A stretch of 64,000 bases of DNA from Flammula alnicola. Lineage: Eukaryota > Basidiomycota > Agaricomycetes > Agaricales > Strophariaceae. Shown here piece by piece: positions 43,934 through 56,667 of this stretch. The notes below the pieces were generated by a model. It did not search any database. It was not told the origin of the DNA and saw only the letters and a list, made by a program, of their open reading frames with translations. The position numbers and the translations under genes were made by a program. Location: assembly GCA_015499995.1 (NCBI GenBank), contig JADNRV010000198.1, positions 27,394 through 91,393 of the forward strand, read 5' to 3'. The number at the start of each line of letters is the position of its first letter. The stretch's first letter is position 1.

Positions 43934-46900
43934 TCAGACAGCAGGAGCCGCAGCGGGGGTCCTGCTCGGGTTGCGCGCGAGCGTCGCACCGACGCGCTGG
44001 GCCTGAATACTGCTGAACCTCTGGAGCTCCTCGGGCTTCATCGAAATCTTGGCGCCAAACCCAACCTTGCGTGCCGCGCGCTTGATGAACGACACCCGAT
44101 TCGAGTACAGCGACTCGTGGATCGACGCCGCGCGGGACTGGGTGCGCGTCATGGGCACGCCGGTCGCAGCCTCCTGCGCGACCTTGAGCTCGCGGCGCTC
44201 GCGTAGACGCTTGATCACAGTGGCCTTCATCGCGAACTTGATCCAGTCCAGAGGGACGAACCAGATGATGTTCTAGTTAGTTAGTTGGAGGAATGCCACA
44301 ATTAGTGATACATTCACAACGGAGAAACGTAGATAAAAAGAGAACATACCCAGATCCAGACAATACCAATCCATCCACCCGAGATCGAATGGATCTTCGT
44401 GAAGCCCCAGTCGCCCTTGGCGGCAATGACAGAGGAAATCGCTTGGGCAATGCAGAACGCAACCATGAGGGCGGTGGAAGGACGCTCCATGAAGAAGAAG
44501 CTGTGCGACCGGGTGACGAAGATGAGCGCCTGCGAGATGATAGCGACCTGGAGGTAGGCGATCATGTGCAATTGCGGGTCGTTGGCAGAGACGGGGCCCG
44601 GGGCGTTGAACGTGACATGGAAAGTGTTTTGGAAAAGTTGGTCTCCATGATGATGCACACAAGCGCGACACTAGAAATTTAATTGTCGTTAGCATATATT
44701 CCACAAAAAACCGCCACTCAAAAGAGAAACAACTCACGTCGAAGCAGTGAGGTAAAGACCATATGCAACAGCATACGAGAAGATCTCCGCAAGGTCCCAA
44801 CTATCCGGCGTCATCGACGGCAACACACGATCCACCGAGAGCGTCATGATCGTCCCATCATTCAGCAGCGCAATAATCAGGATCATGAAAGGCGGGAAAT
44901 CAAACTTGTACGTGAACGCCAAGATCGCGAAACACACGACAATACGAATAGTAACCGCACACGCGTAGATCGAGTAGTTGCGCATACGCTGGAAGATAAC
45001 CCGCGACTGCCTAATCGCATGCACGATCGTCGACAGGCCGGGCTCGGTGAGGACGATATCGGCAGCACCACGCGCGGCATCCGTCGCACCCTCGACCGCA
45101 ATACCCACGTTCGCACGCGACAGCGCCGGCGCATCGTTCGCTCCGTCTCCCGTCATCGCGCACAAATGGCCGAGTCCCTGCAGCGCTTGACGATCTCGTA
45201 CTTGTGCTCGGGGAACACACCGGCAAAGCCATCAGCGTCCATGATCATCTCATCGAGCGACGCGTGCTTGCCGCCGGGGGCGGGGCCATCCTTCAACACC
45301 TTGGCGGGGTACATGTGGTCTCCGAGTCCGAGGCGGCGTCCAGTTTCCTTGGCGATGGCGAGCTGATCTCCGGTGACCATCTTCACGCGCACACCAAGCG
45401 CCAGGGCATCGTCAATAGTCTGCTTGGTATCCTCTCGGGGCGGGTCGTAGATAGCGAGAAGACCGATAAGTTCGAAGCCATTACCCTCCGCCTCAAAGTC
45501 GTTGCCGTCAACCTCTTCATACGCGACAGCCAAAGCACGGAGACCACGCGCGGCGTAGTCCTCCACGTCCTTCTCGAGCTTGTTCTCGATCTCCTCGGTC
45601 TTGTTGCGTGTGCAGAGCTCGATGATGATACCGGTCATACCCTTGGTGACGCGCTTGAGCTTGCCAGTGGCCTCCTCGCGGTAGGTGATTTCCGTGCGCT
45701 TGTCGACGGGGTTGAAAGGCTTGAAGTCGAGGAGCTTGATACCAGCACGGGCGCGCGCGGGGTCACCGATAGCCTGGACGACGGATGCATCGATAGCGTC
45801 CTGGTTCTCAGTACGCGAGGCATAGGCAGCGAGGAGGATGACGTCCTCGGCCGAGAATGGGCCGTAGGTCTGGATAGTGTTGCGATCAATGGTGAGCTTG
45901 TTGGTGGTAAGGGTACCGGTCTTGTCAGAGCACAGGATCGTAACACCCGCGAGCTCCTCAATGGCCGTGATACGGGTGACGATAGCCTTGTACTTGGCCA
46001 ATTGTTGGGCACCGACGGCGAGGGTGACGGACAGGACAGTGGGCATGGCAATGGGGATACCACCGATCAAGAGGACAAGGATGTTGTCGAGGCCACGGCG
46101 GTAGTTGTAACGGAAGCCAGCGTAGAGGACGAAGATCTCAGCGAGGACGAAAATACCGATGGTGACGAGGCAGAAGGACCCAATCTGGGCGAGAATCTTC
46201 TGCAAGTGACCGGTGGTGTCGTCGTCTTGTCCGACGAGGGAGGCAGCGCGACCGAAGAACGTGTTGGGACCGGTGGAGATGACAACACCCTCAGCTTCAC
46301 CCTGCTTACAGGTGGAGCCCCTTAAAAAACCGTACTGAGTCCCAAAAATTCATAATTGACAGAAGAAAAGAAGGCTACTCACGAGAAGCACTGATCGCCT
46401 GTCTTCTTGGACTGAGGAAGCGATTCACCAGTAAGGGCAGCTTGATCGATAGAAACGTTGATAGCCTCTGTCAGACGGCAATCCGCGGGAACGATGTCAC
46501 CAATCTTGAACGAAATCATGTCTCCGGGGACGAGGGTCGATGATTCGACTTCGTTCCAGTTGCCAGCGCGCTTGACCTTTGCCTTGGGGGCGAGCGAGTC
46601 CATGAGCGCCTTGACGGCGTTTCCGGCGTTGCGTTCCTCGTAGAAACCGATGGCAGAGTTGATGAAGAGCAAGAGCACGATACCGACGAAATCGGGCCAG
46701 TCGGGGGGCGGTGCTCGCCGTTGGAAAGCACGATAGCGACGAGAGCAGCGGCTTCCATGACCCATGATAGAGGATTCCACATGAAAGACAAGAACTACGA
46801 AAAATACGAAGAAATATTAAGACCGCGCAAGGACGGTAGCCACGTAGCACAATACCTGGAGGAAAGCATTCTGTTCCTCGACTTCGAGTTTGTTGGGACC

Positions 46901-47298
46901 GAAAAGCTCAAGGCGGCGTTGCGCCTCTTCAAGGCTAAGACCATTTTCGTCGCATTGCAGCAGCTTGAAGACGTCGTCGATGACGATGGTCTCCAAATCT
47001 ACCTTTTCCTTGTCGTATAAATCCTCCGCTTTCAGTTCAATCTACGACACGTAAATCAGCATAAAGAACTAAAGAGGGGGCCACAACACGCACGGTGTCC
47101 ATGTCCACGAGAGCCTCTGCAAGAAGAACGCGTCAGTGCGTGCGTCGACGACATGCGACGAAAAAACCAACTTGTAGGGCCCTCTTGCTCATGGCCGAAA
47201 TCCTTGTACTCTCTCTTTTTCTTCTCCGGCTCGACCTCGTCATGGGAGGGTGCCGGGGAGGGCCCTTCAGGACCAGGCACTTTTTCGACGTTGCTCAT
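43934..47298 (-). CDS. PMA1: Plasma-membrane H+-ATPase (P3A-type)
   Basis: This pump hydrolyses ATP to export protons and sets the membrane potential that drives nutrient uptake. It starts at 47298 ([12 protein letters not shown]) with an acidic/Lys-rich N-terminus. The landmarks are [20 protein letters not shown] (TM1-2), [31 protein letters not shown], the phosphorylation loop [53 protein letters not shown] and [15 protein letters not shown] late TM helices. The C-terminal regulatory segment contains [20 protein letters not shown] before the stop at 43934. Introns lie mainly at both ends. The frame is broken twice: at 46703-46708 (a six-G run on the plus strand where seven are expected) and at about 45180-45184 (one missing C in CGCCTGCAG on the gene strand). 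Since the pump is essential in fungi, these are probably sequence errors. Confidence 0.93.
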
Positions 47299-50200
47299 CG
47301 CTGTTTGGGGCAGCTATTGGCAGTGTAAGAGTCGAAGACAGTAGCAAGAGGGAGAGTGTCGGATGTTTTGAGGGATAAGGGAGGAGGGAAGAAAGGGCAG
47401 CCAGCGTGAACTTGATATTTGCTTTTATTATGCCCTGAGCCCCCCTCTTGTTTACTTTATCGTGGGGCTCTAACCAAATCGCTTTAAAAAATCGCGAAGC
47501 AACTTCGGGCCTTGGCAACAAGGCACACAACAGATTATTCCTCCAATGTGAATTATATCTGCGTCGAATGTTCGCCATCGTCGCCGTCGTTGGTCATCTT
47601 CAGCCTCAGTGTTCATCATGCAAGCCAGTGCGCTGAACAACAGACCTCTCACGAGCACAGCGTAATTCCGCACCCAGAGATGCAGTGGCAGGAGTCCTGG
47701 GAGAAGCACCCAAAAATACACCAAGAAGCACAGCCTGCCGCGGCTGCGGCAACGGCAACTCCGGTGAGGTTGCCCGGACGCCCTTGGTCGATCCACTCAC
47801 CGGCTTTTCAAATGCGATAAGCTCCTTGAATGTCCCTCAGTGCCCCTCATGTCTACAGTTAAATTTGCATCAGTCTTGCTGGCGAATGTTCAACTTGATC
47901 GCATCATATTATCTCACCGTGCTAAGCGAGGGTGCAGCCAAGAGAATGTCCGCAATCGCGGTACTCGGTTCGCTCTTCCACAATACGAGCATTGCGGATT
48001 TAGAGCACGTTCAGCACTTCCGCTCAGACTCCAAAAACAGATGCGTGGTTTACAGCGCTTATATACCTCGCCATACTGTGATCACTAATAGCGTCTTACA
48101 CAGAGGCGAACGAATGCATCGTAATTAACCTTAGGTTTTCTCGAGATTCATCCTCACACGAGCGGAAATGCAATCGTGACCATAACATGATTCTAACATC
48201 CAACCAATAGCGAATGGCCATTGCTGTCGCCATCGTCACACATCGTCATCACCATCATCCTCGCTTACGTGCATTTGCGCACGCTGTCGGACAGAAATCC
48301 GACCATGCCGTTCCTCCTGCATGTGGTCTGTGCACATGCAAAATAATTTGTGACGCATGCACGGGCTGCCAACGCAGTTGAATGACTTTCTTGAATGCTC
48401 GCGTTACGCCCTGCGTGAACGTCTGTGAATGTCCGAGTCCCACCGTTGAATGAACCGGACGACATCGGAACTGCAAGTACCTCGGTTGAGGCTCACTCGA
48501 CCCCGCGTCTGTCCGTCATCGGTGTCATCATCATCAACAACATTAGCCCGTCCTGTTACATCCCATGATGGGCATGAGACTACGCTCCACCCAATTTTCC
48601 GCGCTTGCCCACGCTTAGTCGTACCGGTACTCGTCCTATTCGACGCCGCGGACTACTCATGCAATTCAATTCCTTCTAGTGCGATTCAGGGATAACTTGA
48701 ATACGCCTTATTCATTCAATACGCGCTGTTCACCTTTCAGCCTGCATGCATACGTTCGCGCACACGATTCGTTTTCCAGAAATAAGTAGCCGGGGAAATT
48801 CGACTGCATTGTCCTGCCTCGATTGAAAGTAAAAGTGTAACCACTTTTCTCTTTTTCTATTTATTGCCATCGTCGCCCCCCATCCACCCTTTGCCTATGT
48901 CATATCTAGGCGGTGCAATCATACTTACTCGGAACAAAAACTATTTTTAGATTCAGAACAATCCTCGAGGTCGTCTTCATCATGATGCATGCATGATGTT
49001 CTACTCACATCGCATCTTCCCAAGCACTGCATCCCGCTCCATTGAACATTCGCCATCGTTGACAATTGACAGACAAGATCAACAATCATCTTCGACATAG
49101 CCATGCACATGCAATCAGCGTTCGTCGCGACGGCGTCCACTCTGAGTCTATGCTACATTATACATGCAAAGGCCACTGTTATCAGGCTCACTTCGACGTC
49201 CAACCTCGCCTGCCTATCTACTCGACGTTCGGCCATTCCTGGATGCGGATGGATATCCACGTTCCACACCCATCGAGCTGAAGCTGTACTCATCATCAGC
49301 GAGGCTGTAGCTGAGACGCTGGAACAAACATCCGTCGCGAACGCTTCATTCTCTCCGTCTGTCTGCTTGCTGTCTCCCTATCTCAAGTTAACCTCGAAAA
49401 TTCCCAAGGACCGCCCCAATCCTTATCTCAACAGCTTGGATAGGTGCAGTAGCCCTTGAGCGCTGTTTGACGTGTCAATGAAATTCGATACCTCCGAGAC
49501 CCAGTCGTTGCGCGCCGCTGGACATCTGCACTGGCCCACCTGGGGTCCCCGCTGGGCTATCCATCCGTTTCTACGGACATTCTGTTCTCCACAGATATCC
49601 CAAGCATATACATATTCCAGTATGCATGTCATCTGTCGGCTCATTTATTTAATATCGATATCCATGGCGTTTATTCGCGCCTCGCGTCTGTCGTCGCCAC
49701 CACCATTTTCCCATTCTTTTCCTGTTCAGTCCGATGTCCTCCTGCATCGCGACCCGGGTCGTTCCTTTCATGTGTCCAATGTCTGTGCAGAACTCGGACG
49801 AGTCGGGTAAGCTTAAGTGATATCCTGTAATATCTCGTCGATCATGACAAGTCCGAGTCGTCCGTTGCCCCCATGCTCGTCGTCGACAAGGCAACGGCAA
49901 CGGCAACAGGCTGGGCGGAGTTCCTGTATGTCGTGTCGTGTGCCAGTAAATAGAAATATATGAACAACATATGGATTTAATAACCACTGTCGGACCCCAG
50001 TTGTTCATCGAAATGAACAAACGAGCAAACACTCGCACTCAGGCTGAGTGGGGTGGGAAATTTAATAGGAATATTCCATGGAGGAACATCCATATAAATA
50101 CACCAATATTTCGGGGGGTTCGATCTGGAGAAGCCCCATCATGATTGAGCAGTTAACGCTGCCTAACTTCGAAGCTTCGTACTGCGCAGTTAGTATTGGC

Positions 50201-51640
50201 GGTGGGGTGCGACGCGTCGCGTCGATGCAGAAGCAAGTTATATTTACTTCAACGAGGATTAAGTAGGATAATCGCTTTTCTCCGAGGTCCATCGAATTAG
50301 CCGATCCCATGCCGAGCTGTAGCAGAGGGTAAAAAAGACAGTTACAGCTAACGAGCGCTTAAATAATCTAAATCTAACAGTAACCGCCCGCGCCGCCGAA
50401 GCGCCCGAGGTCAACTAGCATGAATTCACCTATCCCAAGCTCACGAGTAGACCCATGACTGGGCCTTACGGCGTGTATACTTTGAAAGCACTCATTTACT
50501 TATTATATCCGATATAAGGGTTTTGTGGGGGCGTATTAACATAAAGCTTGTAGAGTGTACGGAGATGCACGGGACAGATATTAATTTCTGGGTTCAGAAG
50601 AGGTCATGCTGATGGTAATAGCGTAATAGGATGAGAGGTTTGTGGGAGATGAACAGTTGCCTGTGACGAAGCGAAGCGAATTGAAGAACGGTCTGAGACG
50701 GAGAGAAGATGATGATTTCAAGAACGAGAACTTGAAGGGACGAGAGGTATCGAAATTTCTGGCCACATTGAAAACCCATAGGAAATAAGGAATGGAAAAA
50801 TAGAGTAAAGGACATGAGAAAGATACAGGGAAGAAGGAAGGGAAAAGAAAAGAAAAGAAACCAAACGAAGAAAATAAGTTGGCGAAGAGAAGGGTCAAGT
50901 GAATAAAGAAAAGAAAAATCTAAACAAGGAATACAGGTTATCTGATGCTCTGAACTCAGGAACGGCGATGCTCGAAGAAAAAATGGGGTTCAAAAAAACG
51001 CACCGTCAAAGGACCCAGTGAACCTCGATGTCCGAAAGTTAATGAAGATACGGCGAGGGATATGGGGGGGTCTGTGGCGTAGAATGGGTGGCGTCTCGAG
51101 GCCTTTCCAAAAACCTGTGCGCCACATGACCTGGGCCTGGCTTAAGCTGCGCAGGCCGGGTGCAGAAAATTAAGAGGTGGGGGCCTACGACGAGTCTTGA
51201 AGGAGATACTCGATACGAAGTCCGAGAGGTGGAGAAACTCGGAGGGAGCAGCGGTATGCCACAGCCGTTTATGTGTTCCAACGACCGACTGAGGATCGAC
51301 GACGGATGCCGGAATTTAAAAAGACAGGCCGGAGTTCAAGATTATTGTTTTCAGATGCACGCCGAGCCTCTTCAGACTGGATGGCGTCCAGAAATCAGAG
51401 AACCGAGCAGAAATGCAGGAGCAAAATGGAGAACCATGCAATAGCACAAGCGATGATGTGAGAAAAATACAATGCAATGAAATTGAATTAGAACACAGGG
51501 TAAGTATTGAATCATGTTACAAAAAACCCACACCAGATGAAAGATTTTCAGAAGGAAGGCGGTTAACTCCACTATCGGAAAAGCCGCTCTTCCTCTTCCT
51601 CTCCCTCTCCTCTACACCTTCCTCCCATCCATCCTAAGCG
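47299..51640. other. 4.3-kb gap with no recognisable gene
   Basis: It lies between the PMA1 start and the RAD6 stop, so it holds the PMA1 promoter and a long unexplained stretch. All ORFs are short, overlap in opposite strands and show no domain. A purine-rich tract (gggaaaagaaaagaaaag-type) runs from about 50640 to 50920. I found no transposon ends. A long PMA1 upstream region, a non-coding RNA or an old repeat are all possible. Confidence 0.4.
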
Positions 51641-52332
51641 CTAAGCAGTCGCCTCGCCCATCCCATTCGCCTCAGATCCATTCACCACAGGCTCCGACGC
51701 AGAACCACTCGCACCAACACCGCCCTCCTCCGGATCCAGCCAGCTCTCCTCCACCGTCGCCTTCACCCTCCTCACATACTCCTTCATATTCTCCCGATAC
51801 AGCTGCGCCGCCTCCGCGTTCGCCGGCGAGTTCGGGTTCGGGTCGTGCAGCAGGCTCTGTATGCTCGTGAGGATCGCGGCGACGTCGTACGTCGGCGACC
51901 ACCTGTTCTGCAGGATGTCGAGACACAGCTCGCCGTTCGCGTACACGTTCGGGTGGAACATCCTCGACAGGAATTTCACGGTTGGGGGTTTGTTCGGGTA
52001 GGACTCGTCAAAGGTGAGCAGCAGCTTGAATGTGCCGTCTTCGAAGGGCGTGTCGCCTGTGTTGGGAGTGGGTGCAAAGGATTAGATGTGAGTCAGTTGC
52101 GAGTCAGTGGAGAAAGGAGTGTGCCACACGAACCTGGGCCGAAGATGACGGCGTTCCAGAGCATGATATTGTCTGGCAGCGGGCTGCCTGAGATACCGCC
52201 AGGAGGGTCTGACGAGAGTCTCTTGAAATCGCGAATCAGGCGTTTCTTGCAGTTCGTAGACTATTTCATCGCAACAATACCCAAATTAGCACATACGATT
52301 TCGTAACGGTAGTACACCAGGCCACTCACCAT
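51641..52332 (-). CDS. RAD6: Ubiquitin-conjugating enzyme E2, RAD6/UBC2 type
   Basis: RAD6 transfers ubiquitin to histone H2B and PCNA with its E3 partners, in DNA repair and transcription. Exon 1 is only the ATG (52330-52332); exon 2 is 52134-52260 and exon 3 is 51641-52056, giving 181 residues. It begins [20 protein letters not shown], then has [17 protein letters not shown] and [10 protein letters not shown]. The active-site Cys is in [20 protein letters not shown], after the HPNV motif (FHPNVY). [15 protein letters not shown] and the C-terminal helix [14 protein letters not shown] complete the UBC fold. Beyond the usual length there is a Gly/Ser/Glu tail of about 30 residues ([14 protein letters not shown]). 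The splice right after the ATG makes any gene-finder start elsewhere doubtful. Intact. Confidence 0.95.
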
Positions 52333-54003
52333 CTCGTTATTGATATGGCTATCCTTATCGTTGTATTATCGTCAAAATTTCAATGGGAAGCTAAAGATCG
52401 TGTTCTACAGCCCAACTGATAATTGTGGGTAAGCAGGTTGTCGTGTGCTGAAGATGGGTGGCTTGCGAGAGGCGGAGACTCGGATAAAGTGGGTCTGTAG
52501 GCTAAGACCAAGGAGGTATCGGGTAATTTGGCGCGCGCTAAAGGTCTTTAGAGAGTGCTTTGAGGATAAAATCGAGAAGATGAAGAAGAAAGATGTGTTT
52601 TGCTAATCAGCTCAAGATTACAACGCCATCCTCACCTCGACCTTAAGGCCTTTTGTTTGTTCCCTGTGGCCAGAAGCTTCGAGAACAAGCAATGCCAAGC
52701 ATATTTCAGCCAATCAGATTAGGGGCTGCGTCAGCGCTTGTCCATCCAACACCGACAGGATTGCTCGCCATCTGTCAGCGTCGGCGACGAAGCGGTGATG
52801 CTTATGGTTGTGGTCAGTGTGATCAAGAAGGCTTTATCTCGACCCAGAACAGAAAGGGCTGAGCTCATCGACGCACGCTTGAAGCTGCATCGTTTGCTTG
52901 ATTGTGTTCTCCAATAGAAAGTCACCTTTGGGAACACACTTTTCCATCAAATCTATCATGGATTCACTCATTCATCTGTTTGCAGACGGGCGATTTGGTA
53001 ATTGGGTACGTCTGGTCCTTCTTTGCGTCACATGCAGTTAAAACGATTTCGCCTTGCTTCGATAGCCTTGTACCGAGGTCGCTGCATTGGGCTCCATACC
53101 TGACCATATGGCGTGAATAATAATGACATCTCAGATTCCACTGAGATGAAAACTTCGCAGTGGGCTTGCACTTGCCTCATGTTGTCTCACAAAGTTATTT
53201 GCGCACCGGACCCCGATGAAGGTTCCAATCCTATTTATCAACAAGTTCTTCGCCACGTCTCTCGATTGTGCTGCACTCCTCTTGGCCAGATCCGAATATT
53301 CAGCAACGCTGGTTGGTGTATTAGGTACCTATATCCCTTTGTCACACGTTTGCGCAGATATTTCCGAGGAAGAAATGGCCCTTACAGCGAAGTGCTCGGT
53401 ATTGCAATGTGAGTTACTATATCTATGGCGTCTGACTATCTCACCGACAAATTTTGTCAGTGTTTCAAGAGCCAGATTGAATATAACAATGGACTACGAC
53501 TCGGAAAGATATTTTCAAATAGCAAATCTGGTGCAGGAAACATTATCCAGGAATCAAAATGGCTGGTGTTTCGAGCCGGTGTATCTGATAATAATGATGC
53601 AATGGCCTGGCGTACGAATGTATTTCGGCCAGGAGAATAATATTGCTGAAATACGGACCTGGTAAGCGCGCCGTCTTACATTTCCAGCAGATGCCTGCCG
53701 ATCGAGGTGGTAGATACTGCGGCGTTGTGCAGGAAAGTGCGTGGGGCCAGTATTTAGTTGAGGGAGCCTCTAGGGGCTGACTTTTGCGGCTTACTGCTGT
53801 ATGTATAGCTTATCTCTAGGTATTTAGTCAAAGAAAATAAGGATGGAGAGACCGAGAGTCTGCCGGCGACCTGCGTATGTAGCGGCTGTTTGTCGGCAAC
53901 TTACAGGAGGCGAGCACGTGGGAGAGCACAGCCACTGCAGAGCTTTTGCATGTGTATCTCCGCGCCGCTGCTCGTAATACCTCTTTTCTCATCCTAACTT
54001 ACA
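52333..54003. other. Intergenic region between RAD6 and MSS4
   Basis: Divergent promoters must lie at the two ends. Plus-strand ORFs at 53113-53665 have no domain, no start context and no splice logic that I can support. Confidence 0.45.
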
Positions 54004-56667
54004 ATGGCGAGTGCTGCCATCCTCGTCCCCAGCAAGGCCGCTCCCCGTCGCCCTCGTCGCCGAACGGAGGTAGCAACCGGAACGATCCCGGACAAAGGCA
54101 TAGTCTCCTTTCAACGCATTCGATGGTGTCGTCGCCCACGATGTCGTATAGGACTGCCCCTCTCTCCCCGCCTCACGGTCGTCTGTCGCGCTCTCGACCT
54201 CGTCGCATTCTTCTTCTGCGCATACGATTAACGCTGCACAACAACAACAGCAACAAAGGGAGTTGACCCCTCTCAATCCTATGAATCAGAATCCTATATT
54301 CACGCTGGCGACTTCGCAAGAGATACACATCGTCAAGGTCAGGAACGACACCGTTGAAATCGAGCCGGGGCCTGACTCGTATCTGGAACGGGTGGGAAAG
54401 TCTGTGCTGCAGGCCATCCAGGCTGATAGCACTGGTGATACGCATGCTGGTCCGCCGCCGCCCTCACCGCCTGCGAGTGTAGAACAGAGAGAAGACGACG
54501 ACGACGTTCATCAGGAGGTGTTTTTACAACCACCGCCGCCTATGGTGCATCGGGTGCAATCAGACTCTGCAGCAGCACACGCGCAACTTCGTGCCGACAC
54601 CGCGAACATGATCCGCCAGCGCATGCCATCTACGTCTACAACTTCGACGACGACGACAACGAGAACTTCAACGACTACTACGACTAATCGCACGACACCC
54701 TCGCAAACTGTCCTACAACGGTCGTCAACGGACACCAAGGCATCGTACCCTTCTCCGCGTGCCGTCGTCAAGTCGCCTTCCCCATCACCACCCATACAGA
54801 CTGCGCGATCAGCCGCGGAAGCGTCGTCCTCGACGTCGCCTTCAAAAACAACGGCCCATCTATCCGTTGACGGCTATTTGCAGCCCCCACCGCTCTCGGC
54901 CCCGGGCGTCCGACGCGGCGGAACACGACAGGGTCGACCCCGCTGTCGGCGAAACGCATGAGTCCGACTGCACATGGCAAGGGCGCGTCGCAGCCGTTTG
55001 GCTCCGTGGACGATGCGGTGGTGCTCGGGGAGGGCGGGCTGGAGCTGGCGGAGGATATCGAGATACATGCGGAGCGGATCCGGCGGGAGCGTATGTCGAA
55101 GCGGGCGAAGCAGCAGCAGCAGGCGGAGGCGGCGAACACGGGTGGTGGAGATGTGCCGCTGGTGGGCAATCTGATAGGGAGGACCATGTGAACTATGTGC
55201 TGATGTACAACATGTTGACGGGCATTCGGATTGGCGTGCGTCATTTGTGCGTGCGTGATGCGATGTGTACTGACGTGAGCCATTTTAGGTGTCGCGGTGT
55301 GGTGCAAAAGTGAAAAGACCGTTGACGGATGAGGATTTCAGTGCGCGCCACAAGTTTTCGTTCGATATGTGCGTTTCTTGTTTTCTTTCTGCTTTTGGTA
55401 TCTTATATTCCCAATTAGAGTCGGAAACGAACTGACGCCATCTGCGAAATACGACTTCAAATTCAAAGACTACGCGCCCTGGGTGTTCCGCTATCTGCGC
55501 GAAGACAGCTTCCAACTCGACCCCGCCGACTACCTCCTCTCCCTCACTGCCAAATACATCCTCTCCGAGCTCGGCTCCCCCGGCAAATCCGGCTCCTTCT
55601 TCTACTTCTCCCGCGACTACCGCTTCATCATCAAGACCATCCGCCACTCGGAACACAAGTTCCTCCTCAGCATCCTCAAGCAGTACTACGCCCACGTCCA
55701 GGAAAACCCGCACACGCTCTTGAGCAGGTTCTATGGCCTACACCGCGTCAAGCTGCCGCACGGCCGCAAGATCCATTTCGTGATCATGAATAATTTGTTT
55801 CCGCCACATAAGGATGTGCATGAGACGTATGACTTGAAGGGCAGCACGGTAGGGCGGGAGTATCCAGAGGAGAAGGCAGCGAAGAACCCCCGTGCAGTGC
55901 TAAAGGATTTGAATTGGATCCATCGCGGGAATATGCTCGAGCTGGGCCCGGAGAAGAGGGCCTTGTTGACGGAACAGCTAAGGAGGGATGCAGAGTTTTT
56001 GAAGCGGGTATACGTGATGGATTACAGCTTGTTGGTGGGGATACATAATATGCAGAGGGGGAATAAGGACAACTTGAGAAGGAATACTCTCAAAGTGTTT
56101 TCGGTGCGTTTTACTCCCTTCTCTTCTCTCTCTTCACACTAACCTTTGGTCTCTCAACCACGCAGCCCGTCCTCCCCGAAACCCGCCGGTCCAAGCTCTC
56201 CCAAGCCGGCTCTAAATCGCCCGAAGCCATCGCCATGCGTCGGGCCATGCGCTCCTCCGACCCCAAGCGGCTCGGCAAGCACACCATCCGCCTGCCGGAA
56301 GAAGACACGGGCGACCGCCAGCAGTTCGTGTTCTACCAGGACGAGGGCGGCCTGCGCGCGACGGACGATAGCAACGAGCCGCTGGACACGATTTATTATT
56401 TGGGCGTAATCGATATCCTGACGCCGTATGGCTTCTTTAAGAAGGTGGAGCATGTGTGGAAGGGGATGAAGGCCGATCGGGTGAGTGGGATTTGGCTTTT
56501 TTGTTTTGGATGAAGTTTGCTGATTGATTTTTTTTTTTGCTTGGGTGGTTTAGCATAAGATAAGCCCTGTACCCCCAGCGGAGTATGCGGATCGGTTCTT
56601 TGGGTTTATGAAGGCCATTATGCGCGGGGGTGGGGGTGGGGTTGGAGAGAAACTCAAGGCGGAATAA
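54004..56667 (+). CDS. MSS4: Phosphatidylinositol-4-phosphate 5-kinase (MSS4/Its3 type)
   Basis: The kinase makes PI(4,5)P2 at the plasma membrane, controlling actin and secretion. The N-terminal half is low-complexity: [20 protein letters not shown], a Gln run, and Thr/Ser stretches. The kinase domain begins at about 55180 with [18 protein letters not shown] and [14 protein letters not shown], then [18 protein letters not shown], the Gly-loop equivalent [47 protein letters not shown], the catalytic [11 protein letters not shown], and [20 protein letters not shown]. It ends [18 protein letters not shown] and stops at 56667. Introns lie near 55240-55370, 56105-56165 and 56480-56552. Four one-base frame breaks in or next to C or G runs (54027-54030, 54177-54178, about 54930, 55177-55179) interrupt an otherwise continuous frame. 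I therefore take it as intact in the organism. Confidence 0.9.

Noticed and set aside
43607..44206. 199-codon plus-strand frame
   Set aside because: Antisense to the PMA1 C-terminus, then pyrimidine-rich flank.
45204..46325. 373-codon plus-strand open frame
   Set aside because: Exact antisense of the conserved PMA1 phosphorylation and nucleotide-binding region; a shadow of biased codon use.
53113..53665. Overlapping plus-strand frames upstream of MSS4
   Set aside because: No domain, no consistent splice sites, and several overlapping frames, which is typical of chance.
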